From assembly GCA_034620365.1 (NCBI GenBank), contig JAQGEQ010000201.1, positions 310,001 to 374,000 on the forward strand: a DNA stretch of 64,000 nt, given 5' to 3'. Position numbers and translations under genes: made by a program. A model generated the notes under the pieces. The model worked only from the letters and a program-made list of their open reading frames with translations. It did not search any database and was not told the DNA's origin. Each line of letters opens with the position of its first letter. The stretch's first letter is position 1. This DNA is from Pegea sp. RAD2-039. Taxonomy: Eukaryota > Chordata > Thaliacea > Salpida > Salpidae. Positions 26,640-36,540 of this stretch are shown piece by piece.

Positions 26640-28475
26640 TTGCTAAACAATCAATTTAATAGTGTTTTTATAACCGATGATGGTAATACTCCTTCTCTTT
26701 CCTACTTTGACATTCTTAAAAATGTCTCTGAGATGGTAGATCTTGATATAACGGTTGATATAGCATCTAAGGCTATTTCTTCTTTAAAATCATCAGTTTC
26801 CAATACCCCAGATCAGATCCCAGCTTTGTTTTTAAGAAAAACTACTTCCTCTTTATCACTACCTTTATCGCTTTTCTTTAGCATGACTCTGAGGCGAGGA
26901 AGAGTTCCACAAATTTGGAAGAAAGCTATTATTACTCTAATTCATAAAAAGGGTCCCAGAAACACCGCACTTAACTACAGGCCAGTTTCGCTGACTTCAG
27001 TTATCTGCAGAAATAAAGAACATATCATTTGACCAGTCATTTGATGGAGCACCATCTGATGCCCAGCATGGCTTTGTGAAACGGAGATCTTTCCTGACTC
27101 AACACCTCACTTTTCTTAATGAGCTTACAGCCCCTTGTGACATCATATACATCTCGATTTTCCTAAGGCGTTTGGTTCTGTCCCACACACTAAGCTCGTT
27201 ACTGTATTGAAAAACTTAAAAATCGACAGCTTTATCTTACAGTGGATTGAAGATTACTTATCAGGTAAAATCTAACAAACTCGTGTAGAAAGGTCTGTAT
27301 CTACTCCTAGTCAAATCACTAGTGGCGTTTCTTAAGGTATCGCTCTGGGTCCCCTTTTCTTTTTAATTTTCATTGAAGACCACATCAGAAGACTAGTAGC
27401 AGTAGCTGTTGTCAGAGTGTTTGTGTATGAAGATGATATCAAGCTATTATCTTGTAATCCTTCAAAACTTCAAACTGCACTACACACTGTAGAAAACCGG
27501 TCGATGAACTGGCAGCTCAGAATCCAGCCCACAAAGTCTGAACTTATATCTTTTTCTCGTAAGCCAGCTGCAAGTTCCTTGAACCAATTCTCCATCAATG
27601 GATTATTTAACAAGTATCTTCTGTCCTAGACCTTGGCATTACTCTATCATCTGACTTTTAATGGCGTAATTATGTTTCCAAAATCTTTGCAAAATCAATC
27701 AACCTTGTCTTCCTTATTATAAAGACCTTTAATTCTAAGGACCCATGCTTTCTTATCAATCTCTTCAAACTGTACGTACGTCCAATTCTTGAATACAATG
27801 TCAGTGCATAGATGTCATATCAAGTTAGTGATATCAAAAAAATCAAATCTGTTCTGGCAACATTTACGAGATTGGTATGGAGGAAACCTAATAATAAATA
27901 CGATAGTTATAAACATCGTGTCAGCTTCTTAAATTTAGATAGTTTGGAAATTAGACGGATTAAGTACGACTTAGTTCTTATTTTTGAAATTATCCACAAT
28001 TCAATTGACCTTAAATTCGATGCTCTCTTTTCCATCAGTCCTTCCCTCAAGTTATATCATCTCAGACGACACACATTACATCTTAAAAAATCGATTTCAC
28101 CTTATATATTAATCAGAGCGAATTTTTTCTCATACCGCACAATTAGTACTTGGAATCAGCTGCCATCTGACATTGTCATGTCAAAATCACTCGCGTTGTT
28201 CAAAAAAAGTTGAACCGTTATAACATTGCCAACACTGCCATTTATAAACTGTGAATTTTTTTTCCCCTTTTTTTTTAAATATTGTTATAATTCTATGTAA
28301 TTATTCACTTTTATATGCTTTGAGTACTACTAAAATGATTTGTGTTACATCTTTTCCTTTTTATATTTTTGACTAAATAGATGTTATTTGTGAGAATGTG
28401 TGCTGGCGAGAGGTGCGCTTTCCAGGCACCCTTCTTCGCATTTATTTTAATAAAAAAGTAAATAAAAAACGCGAT
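26640..28475 (+). mobile_element. Non-LTR retrotransposon, 5'-truncated copy 2
   Basis: Same family as the 8795-11575 copy and collinear with its 3' two thirds. It begins within the RT fingers (LNNQFNSVFITDDGNTPSL), continues through IWKKAIITLIHKKG and NYRPVSLTSV, SVPHTKLVTVLKN, a degraded GVPQG box, and FVYEDDIKLLS at 27417-27450, where the catalytic YADD of copy 1 is YEDD. The C-terminal block is at 27812-28213, followed by a 3' UTR ending in AATAAA-like repeats. The frame is broken several times and a catalytic-box residue is changed, so it is inactive. Confidence 0.85.
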
Positions 28476-31400
28476 TAACACGCCGTTGGCATTTGCACCA
28501 AATTGTTTGGACCAAACATATTTTTCGTTAATACTTTAAGCATACAAAATATATTTATATTCGTAATTTCGTTATTAAATTGCTTTAAAACAAATAAACT
28601 GAATTTTCAGAAAGTTTCAAACATTTTTATTGATGAAGTTGATGCCAACTATGGTGACATAAAGTTATTCATAATCAGTACTAATTGTTCTTAATTGTCA
28701 CTAGCTGTAAAACACATTATCTACTTTTATTAAAGAATCATGTCTTTTTTATTTCCAGTTTTGATTTGAACTTTGTAGTCCGAAGTTAGGATTATTAATT
28801 ATTGTTTCATAAGTTCCAGAATCGATTTAGATACAGTAGTCGACAATTAAAGCCTCTAATTATCACTTTGATGGTCCTAGGTTCGATTTGAACTTAGTAA
28901 TTATTCTTATAATCAACTTTATTTAACTTAAATCTGAAGTAATCTTACGAAAAATATAATTTTAATACTTTTATCAAAGCAAATAGTTTTATTTATACTT
29001 TATTTTGTTCACTTTTTATTTGTTTCTAATTAATAATTCATTTGTTAGCATTTGATGAACGTTTAAGTAAGCAAAATTTAGAAAACGATTAAACTTTAGC
29101 TATAATGATTAGTCGTCAAATTTTTCATCTAGTTTGCAAGATTACAACTGATTATTCTCCTTGTTTCTGTTTTTGTATTTGGTTAGACTTTTATGGTTTT
29201 ATATTAAAATTTTTTTTTCGTCAAGTTATTCTTTAAGCTATTAGCATCTATAACTAAGATTCTCAAATGCAGTCTTGTGATCCGCTCGCAACGCAAACAC
29301 CACTGGTGTTTGAACCAAGTTGCTTACATTAAAAATACTTTATTACTGAGATTTTGAATAAAAAAACTTTATAAAAACACCTTAAAAAGCGAAAATTTTA
29401 TTGCTAAGACTTATTGTTAAGAAGCTTTCGAACCTTAAAAGTCTGAAAACCTTGATCGATAAACTTTCAATGATTCTATTATTTTAACAGTTTTTTATTT
29501 CGTATTTTTCTTAATCTATCAAACCTTTAAACTCATAAAATTAGAAAAAAACTAACCGAGAAAAATACTTTAAGTATCTGTTAACAGTAGTGATTGATTA
29601 AAATCTTTGAAAATCATTTTTATAATACATTGATTTATTAAAAACTTCAATCTTTCTATTAAAATCAACTTATTATTTCACAAAATTTATGAAAACTGTT
29701 TATTTTCGAAATATAATTTTGTAAGAATAAATATTGAAATAATATTAACTTTTTATTTACATTTTTAATTAAAGCAAAATATGCTACCTATCTTGCTTTG
29801 TTTATGGCCGACTTCAGATTTTTTCTGAAATGATTTTTTTACTTTTTTTTTCTGCAAATAAGTGACTAAATCAAATTTAATATCATTTAGGAAACTTTTT
29901 TTAATTTAAAAAGCAAACTGTAAATTTAAATCTTTCTAAATTTTTTTGTTTTACTAATTTCTTAATAAGTTTTCTTTACTTTTTTTTAAACAAATTTTCA
30001 AAACAGTTTTTCAAATCTTATTATAAATAAAGTCCTTTTATATTTTATCTTATAAAACTAATACTTTTGTGATTACATGTTGGTTGGTATAAAGAATTTT
30101 AAGCTTATATTGTATTTAAACTTTTGTTTGTTTTTTATACTAAAACTGTTAGTATTATGTTATTTATTTAAATGATAAACTTAATTTTATAATAACTTAA
30201 TCCATATTATTATTAAATTTTGCATAATAATTTATTTAGTTTAAGTTGAACAATACAAAAGTATATTTTTTAATGAAAGCAAATATAATCCTCTATTAAC
30301 AAATAAAGTTATTTAATCTTTTAATTTTAACTAGTTTATGATTTAATTTTATACAAATAATTCAATTTTATAGTTATGTTATATAATTTTTCACTAGAAA
30401 ACTCATTTTTATTTTAACATTGTTTCTACATTTTTATTTAAATTTAAACTAAGAGAAAGTATAAAGTGATTATTTCTATTTAAAAGTATTTAGACTTTGT
30501 TAACTTTTAGTTTATAAGTTTTTGAAATATTTATTAATTTGATTTAAATTTAATTATTTAATACTTTTATGAAATTTCAAATGTTAAATTCATTTTGTTA
30601 ACTATATTATGTGTGTGGGTTTTAGCTTTTTGTCAAATATAAAGCTAAAATTAGTCTAATCTCACAATGTTATGATCTTAACTAATTGTTTAGAAAATAA
30701 CATTTTTATATCTACTTTTATGTATGCTTGTTTTATAGAAAATGTTTTTACTTGATGAGTTGTAAACCATTCTTATATGACAAAAAATTGTTAATTTTTT
30801 ATAAAATAATTTTACTGTATATTTTAATGATATATATTAAAAATAAAATATGATGTTATTTATAAGTACCAAATTTTAAACACTCTAAATGACTTGCCTT
30901 CACATTTTTATAACAAATATCAACAGAGGATATTAGTCGATTTTTTTATTTCATTTGTTTAATTTAAACTTATATTTTCATCAAATTAAATCTATTTATA
31001 AATTTAAATAAACTTTATTACTCATATATCTATTGAACAATGGAAGTTATAATCTAGTTTATATCAAAATCATTTATATATTATTATAAATATTCGATTA
31101 TACAAACTTATAGTTTGTTATGATGTAGTTGTATACATTGACATGGACTAGTCCATATGTGGCTTCTAATCCCATTTTGCTGTTGATGGTAGGCTTGATT
31201 GTGCCATGACTGAAAAAATATTCTCTAGTTGTGAGTAAATAGTACCACTGCCTTCTAGTTGCTTCAGGAAAAGCTATAAGACATAACCCAGACACAAATC
31301 CTACAAAATGTTGACCTATATGTAACTGTCCCAGGTCACTGGGCTGTGTCAGCAAGCAGTAAAATTGAGGTGGTTCTGTACATCTTTAAATCCATGATTA

Positions 31401-31590
31401 TGAGATCTTATGCGCTGGTAGAAGGGAAGGAAGTATTGTTGTCAACTTCCTTGCATCTACTGCTTCAGTCTGCAAAGCTCAATCAAAAACAAACAAATGT
31501 TAACTAAATTATTAAATCATTTTTGTCTATATCTTCATCTATTTATTTCAAGTTTATATTTTTTAAATGAAATTAACTTTATCATTTACA
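28476..31590. other. AT-rich intergenic DNA before the dynein light intermediate chain gene
   Basis: Contains the second 61-bp tandem array (28740-28925). A GC-richer patch at 29275-29330 includes a TGGTTCAAACACC-type B-box-like word on the minus strand. The rest is homopolymer-rich with no supportable gene. Confidence 0.6.
28740..28925 (+). repeat. 61-bp tRNA-like tandem repeat, array 2
   Basis: The core GATTT(G/A)(A/G)A recurs at 28763, 28824 and 28885, exactly 61 bp apart. The middle unit aligns end to end without gaps with the minus-strand unit of the 24690-24842 array (TCCAG-ATCGATTT, GTAGT, CTCT-ATTATC in register). Units here are more diverged from each other than in array 1, so this array is older or less homogenised. 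It lies about 265 bp beyond the 3' end of LINE copy 2. Confidence 0.65.
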
Positions 31591-31603
31591 GGTGTGTTAA
31601 AAA

Positions 31604-32893
31604 ATGGAAGTAATAAAAACAAAAGTATCTGGTGATATTTGGAGTAATCTTTTGTCTGATATTTCGTCATCGACATCTAGTGCAAAAAGGTTGCAAAATA
31701 CAAAAAACATTTTAATTTTAGGCGATGAATTATCTGGAAAATCTTCACTTGTTGCCAAACTTCAAGATCAAGATGATTTAGAAATGACTCATTATGGACT
31801 TGGATTAGATTTTGACGCTATAGAGGTCAAACGTGAAGATGATGTAGAAGAAGACGTAGTTTGCCGGGTTTGGTCACTAGATGGCCAACTTGCTCATAGA
31901 GGCCTGCTTCATTTTGCCCTACCTGAAGATTTGTTGGAGGATAGTCTAGTTATGTTGACAGTTGATATGTCTCAGCCCTGGAATATGTTCGACTCATTAA
32001 GTAAATGGCTCAAAGTGTTACATGAGTATATTGATAGTTTGAAGTTGAATGTTGAAGTTGTTAAACGGCTTCAACACAAAGTTTTACTCGATTATCAAAG
32101 TTATGTTGACCCAGCAGACACAACAGCTGATGAAGATGTCAAAATAGAATCTATTGATGAAGCTCAAAGCGCTAAAAATCTTGGTGAAAAAGTATTAGTG
32201 GATAACCTAGGTTTACCCATTATAGTGGTTTGTACTAAATGTGACCAGATTGAGGGACTAGAAGCTGAACAGGATTATAAAGAAGAATGTTTTGATTATA
32301 TTCAATATAATCTCCGAAAATTCTGCATTGAAATTGGTGCAGGTCTTTGTTATGTTTCAATTAAAGAAAATAAAAATATAGAGTTACTAAAAAATTATTT
32401 ATTTCACAAATTATGGGGCTTTAAATTTGATGGACAAGCATCAGTAGTGGACAGAGAAACAGTATTTGTCCCTTCAGGATGGGATAGCGAGAAGAAAATC
32501 CAAGTTTTAAGTGATACTTGCATCTCAACATTATCACTAACTGATAAATATGAAAATGTGATAACAAAACCATCAATAACTCGAAAGTTTGTACAAGATA
32601 TGAAAGAATTAGTTGTAGACGACGAACAAACATTCTTGAAGAAATCTTTAAAAATTCTTCAAAACAAAGCCCCAAAAAGTTTTCCAACTAATATTGCCGG
32701 TGGCGAGCCGGCCAGTTTTGCTAAAAGGACAGATTTACCAACCAACCCTTCAATGATGACCAAGAACAAAGTTGATGCAACAAAAGTTGCTGGAAACAAT
32801 GAAAAGATGCTGGCTAATTTCTTCAATTCATTGTTGTCAAAAAAAGTACCTAATAGTGCTACAAACACTCCACCTAAAAAATCTTCTGACTAA
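31604..32893 (+). CDS. DYNC1LI: Cytoplasmic dynein 1 light intermediate chain
   Basis: Subunit linking the dynein heavy chain to cargo adaptors. Single exon, 429 aa (human paralogues 523 and 492). It has a Ras-like GTPase-fold domain with P-loop GDELSGKSS at residues 40-48, then VCRVWSLDGQLAHRGLL, VMLTVDMSQPWNMFDSLSKW, VVCTKCDQIE, FCIEIGAGLCYVSIKENKN and FVPSGWDSEKKI. The C-terminal helix MLANFFNSLLSKK (about residues 402-414) is the conserved helix that binds BICD/Hook/Spindly-type adaptors. The C-terminal tail is shorter than in vertebrates. The ATG follows an acceptor-like TTTACAG by 10 bp, so there may be a 5' UTR intron or trans-splicing. The 306 bp before CLPTM1 hold no AATAAA. Whether it is LI1 or LI2 cannot be said; it probably predates that split. 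Confidence 0.95.
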   Translation: MEVIKTKVSGDIWSNLLSDISSSTSSAKRLQNTKNILILGDELSGKSSLVAKLQDQDDLEMTHYGLGLDFDAIEVKREDDVEEDVVCRVWSLDGQLAHRGLLHFALPEDLLEDSLVMLTVDMSQPWNMFDSLSKWLKVLHEYIDSLKLNVEVVKRLQHKVLLDYQSYVDPADTTADEDVKIESIDEAQSAKNLGEKVLVDNLGLPIIVVCTKCDQIEGLEAEQDYKEECFDYIQYNLRKFCIEIGAGLCYVSIKENKNIELLKNYLFHKLWGFKFDGQASVVDRETVFVPSGWDSEKKIQVLSDTCISTLSLTDKYENVITKPSITRKFVQDMKELVVDDEQTFLKKSLKILQNKAPKSFPTNIAGGEPASFAKRTDLPTNPSMMTKNKVDATKVAGNNEKMLANFFNSLLSKKVPNSATNTPPKKSSD

Positions 32894-33199
32894 CTTTCAA
32901 CTTTTCCTTTCAAGCATGTTGGAACTGAGCTAGTGTTGTTGTTGTTCTTTCATCCTTTCCTCTTCTAGAATATATCTATATGGCTTTGATTATGATAATT
33001 CAAAGAAATTTAATTCAAACAGAAATATGTTAACACAAACTAATTTTTCGTCATCTTCTTTTTATATTTTTGTAGTTCTAAACAAACTTAGCTACTTGCT
33101 TAATAACATTTAACGTAGTGACAATCACATAACTACTTATATTGCTCGTTTGCTGTTTGTAATTAAGTGTTATTTTTGCGCAGGTTCTAGTAAATTAAA

Positions 33200-35044
33200 A
33201 TGCCAACAACTGAAGTAGCTGAAACTACCAATCAGCAGCCAGCCCAATCTGCTTGGAGCGTGGTAACTGGATTGATAACAAGATTGTTGTTCATGTGGAT
33301 GATTGTTAATTGGTTTAAAGGAGGGAAAAAAACTGAAACGGGAACGGGAACCCAAACACCCCAAATTGCTTCTGTAAACCTTTTTAAGTACGGAGAACCT
33401 TTACAATTATGGATTTTTGTTAATGAAAAGCCAGATCTCTCACAAAATGGATTCCCAATATCAGAATTGATTTGGAATCCTAAAGAGATTGTTTATGGTG
33501 ACTGGGACTTTGATTTTTCTCAAGAACAAGAATTGGAGTTATCAGAAAATGTTCAGAACAATGGAAGTATCTATCTTCATTCATTCATTACTAGAAGTGG
33601 ATTCTCTCCGTTCCCATCTCTACCAAACTACCCTCATAACCCTACACATGTCATTCACAGTATCAAGCAATTGAACCGTTACAAGCGTCGTGTCATTAAA
33701 CAAACTAAAAACTTGCTCACAGGTGAAACTGATGTCGATAAAGCACTTCTAGAACACGCTGCCATATATGGAAATGATGAAATTATTTCACATTGGCATC
33801 CGAATCTTACTATCAACTTACTGACAGATGAAACGCGATGGAACGCGAAAGCTCTTCCTCCCCCTTTTGATAAACTCATCAAATTTACTGAAGATGACAC
33901 CCATTACAAACCAACACTTTATTTGAATAACTATTGGAATTTAGGGAGAGATTTTCAACCAATCAACTCAACAGTGAAATCTGTAAAATTAAATCTGATC
34001 TTTCAACCTCTTTCATTGATTAAACTACAAATGTACGCTTCTCAATCAATGAATAATGAATGGTTTAGTTACATGAAGGAGTTGCAAAGTACAGATGATG
34101 ATGATCAGGATGCCTTGAAAGAGATGATTCTACAAACTAATCCTTATCTACTCGTACTCACTATAATAGTTTCTATTTCGCATTCTGTCTTCGAAGTTCT
34201 TGCTTTCAAGAATGATATTCAGTTTTGGAAGACACGTGACTCTTTAGAAGGACTCTCAGTTAGAACTACAATTTCCAACATCATCTCATCTTTTATTGTG
34301 TTCCTCTATGTTCTTGACAACGACACTAACTTTGTGATTCGGGTCAGCGTTTTCGTCGGCTTCTTGATCGAGACATGGAAACTTACCAAAGTTATCCACA
34401 TCACTTTCAAACCCAAACAGATCTTTGGTATCAAGTTACCGATGATTAAATTTGAAGATAAATCCACTTATGTTGAAAGTAATACGAAAAAATACGATGA
34501 CCTTGCTTTCAAGTATCTTTCCTGGCTTTTCTTCCCGCTACTCATCCTCTATTCCATTTATTCTCTTATTAACAGTGAACATAAATCAATCTATTCTTTT
34601 GTACTTGGCATCTTATATGGATTCCATTTAACCTTCGGTTTTATTATGATGACTCCTCAACTATTCATCAACTATAAACTGAAATCAGTCGCTCATTTAC
34701 CTTGGCGTATGATGACGTATAAAGCTCTCAACACTTTCATTGACGACATTTTCGCCTTCGTCATCACCATGCCAACGCTCTACCGAATCGGTTGCTTTCG
34801 CGATGACGTCGTCTTCTTTATCTATTTGTACCAACGATATCAGTATCGCGTTGATCCGTCACGCGTCAATGAGTTTGGTGCTTCAGGGAAACAGTTGGGC
34901 TTGGAAGATGCCAATAGTGATGACGTCAAGAGTGATGACGTCAATAGTGATGACGTCAAGAATGATGACGTCAATAGTGATGACGTCAAGAATGATGCCG
35001 TCAAGAGTGATACCGTCATTGAAGCGGATAAGAAAAACGATTAA
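33200..35044 (+). CDS. CLPTM1: Cleft lip and palate transmembrane protein 1 homologue
   Basis: Multi-pass membrane protein of the CLPTM1 family, in vertebrates linked to ER/Golgi retention of GABA-A receptors. Single exon, 614 aa (human 669). An N-terminal hydrophobic segment (about residues 20-40, LITRLLFMWMIVNWF) is followed by a lumenal-type domain with NGSIYLHSF, RYKRRVIKQTKNLLTGET and ISHWHPNLTINL. Then come SIKLNDYWNL-like and TNPYLLVLTIIVSISHSVFE, VYDNDTNF-like segments and the very conserved MTPQLFINYKLKSVAHLPWR, ALNTFIDDIFAFVI and RVDPSRVNEFG. About five hydrophobic helices lie in the C-terminal half. The last 40 or so residues are an SDDVK/NDDVN repeat encoded by tandem GTGATGACGTCAA-type words, which is unlike the vertebrate tail. 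An acceptor-like GCGCAG lies 17 bp before the ATG. AATAAA is at 35087. Confidence 0.95.
   Translation: MPTTEVAETTNQQPAQSAWSVVTGLITRLLFMWMIVNWFKGGKKTETGTGTQTPQIASVNLFKYGEPLQLWIFVNEKPDLSQNGFPISELIWNPKEIVYGDWDFDFSQEQELELSENVQNNGSIYLHSFITRSGFSPFPSLPNYPHNPTHVIHSIKQLNRYKRRVIKQTKNLLTGETDVDKALLEHAAIYGNDEIISHWHPNLTINLLTDETRWNAKALPPPFDKLIKFTEDDTHYKPTLYLNNYWNLGRDFQPINSTVKSVKLNLIFQPLSLIKLQMYASQSMNNEWFSYMKELQSTDDDDQDALKEMILQTNPYLLVLTIIVSISHSVFEVLAFKNDIQFWKTRDSLEGLSVRTTISNIISSFIVFLYVLDNDTNFVIRVSVFVGFLIETWKLTKVIHITFKPKQIFGIKLPMIKFEDKSTYVESNTKKYDDLAFKYLSWLFFPLLILYSIYSLINSEHKSIYSFVLGILYGFHLTFGFIMMTPQLFINYKLKSVAHLPWRMMTYKALNTFIDDIFAFVITMPTLYRIGCFRDDVVFFIYLYQRYQYRVDPSRVNEFGASGKQLGLEDANSDDVKSDDVNSDDVKNDDVNSDDVKNDAVKSDTVIEADKKND
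34912..35010 (+). repeat. Coding 15-bp repeat built on TGATGACGTCAA
   Basis: Six or seven units of AGTGATGACGTCAAG/AATGATGACGTCAAT encode alternating SDDVK and NDDVN at the CLPTM1 C-terminus. The K and N codons alternate for several units, so growth went partly in 30-bp steps. Each unit contains GATGACGTC, the core of the palindrome scattered through the window. Confidence 0.9.
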
Positions 35045-35086
35045 TTTTAGAGATTTGTTTTTGTTGTTCAAATAGTTATTAATAGA

Positions 35087-35092
35087 AATAAA
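35087..35092 (+). terminator. Poly(A) signal of CLPTM1
   Basis: AATAAA 43 bp after the CLPTM1 stop. It would also serve a joint DYNC1LI-CLPTM1 transcript, since none is seen between the two genes. Confidence 0.6.
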
Positions 35093-35584
35093 AATTTTAT
35101 TTTAATAGAGAAATATTTTATTTATTTTTTGTTCAGTTGAATTAATCATCGAAATAAAATTTAATAACTTCTTGTATAAATAAGAAAAAAAAGTTTTAAT
35201 TTCTATCAGTTTAAAGAACGTAAAAATACAAATCTTCCCGAGGTGTTAAAGGCCATTTGATAGTCAAAGATTACTGATGTAGAAATCAGAAAGTTTCATT
35301 TGTAACATCAGTAAACCTTTTAAATTGTTAAGTTGGATGTAATTTAAAGATATTTATTTAAAATTTTATTTTGAAAAATGTTTTTATCTAACAGAAAAGA
35401 TTTTACTTATTATTATCTAGCTATTATCTGACAAATGTATCGGGCAATCGGATTTATATTTTACTAGTTTTGATCTCATTTTGAAAAGTGGATTTTTAAG
35501 GGTTGATATGAAATTTAGTAAGAACCTTACTATAACTTCTAAAAAGCAGTTTACACTTTATCTATTTAAAAGATACTAATACAT

Positions 35585-36540
35585 CTATCACTTGTGGTGT
35601 ATGCTTAGATAGCATCAATAACGAGAAATTATGAGAAGTACACTACATACACTGTGAATCAAGGAATCATTTCAAATGCTGAATGACAAAAGAGGTATTT
35701 GACCTCCTTTGTGAGGTAAAAAAAGGAGCCACTGGTTTCTTCCCGTCTTCTCATATATTTGTGGAACGTAAACTTCTTTCGTAAACTTCTTATTAATGCG
35801 AGTGAAAGTAGCTCTGTTTTGTCAAGTACCAAGATACATCCTAAAATTAAAGACTTTATTTGGTTGATGGTTGGTGTCTTTAAAGAAGAACTGATAAATG
35901 AGATCCCAACTCAGAAGCTCTCATATTCTGATATGACCAAAAAAAGTTTAAAATTAAAAATTGAACAAGTTGATCAAATTTATTCAATAGAGAATAACTT
36001 AAGGGAAGTATCCTCTAATATCACCTCAACTATGGAATCTCAAGCTGAGACTTCTGTAAAGAGCTCTAAATCTTTCAATATCTCTGAGTCTAAAACAGAT
36101 CACAGCGGCTCATCACCTAAATTTCTTAAATAAAAATCAAACTCTTCTTCATCAATACCTTATTAATGAAAATGACATTTTATGTCCTAGTGATTTTGAA
36201 AAAGCTTAGCTTTTTAACCAAGCTTTCAAAAGGTTTTCACAAACGACAACGACTATAAAAATATTATTCTTAAATCGAAGAAAACTAATTTTATGGGTAA
36301 AATTTCTCGTTTCTATAAACTAAATATTAAATCCTTGCAATATCGACACCTTTTTTTCTGACCTTGAACTACTATCTAAAATTATTAATGTTTTTTCCAT
36401 CTTAACTTCATAGATTACTTAAAAGATTGCAATCTCCCATACGTCCTCAGAGGCTCATTATTCAAAATTAAACCACTAAGTAACTTTAATAACATCCAGT
36501 GGAGTAACAGATTTCTAATAAGGTTTGGAATTCCCTTCTC
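35585..36540 (+). mobile_element. Decayed repeat, possible LINE ORF1 with a PHD-like finger, copy B
   Basis: One frame with two internal stops reads CGVCLDSINNE, IHCESRNHFKC, then EVFDLLCEVKKGATGFFPSS, giving a C-x2-C ... C ... H-x3-C spacing like the PHD-type zinc finger in ORF1 of some CR1-like LINEs. A 124-codon open frame follows in another frame (35759-36133, rich in Ser/Lys). Around 36405-36505 there is a block shared with 8590-8700. Two collinear copies in one window argue for a dispersed repeat; the LINE assignment is inference. Confidence 0.45.

Noticed and set aside
34883-35071. Minus-strand open frame with a DVITIDVI-type repeat
   Set aside because: Antisense reading of the palindromic coding repeat in CLPTM1.
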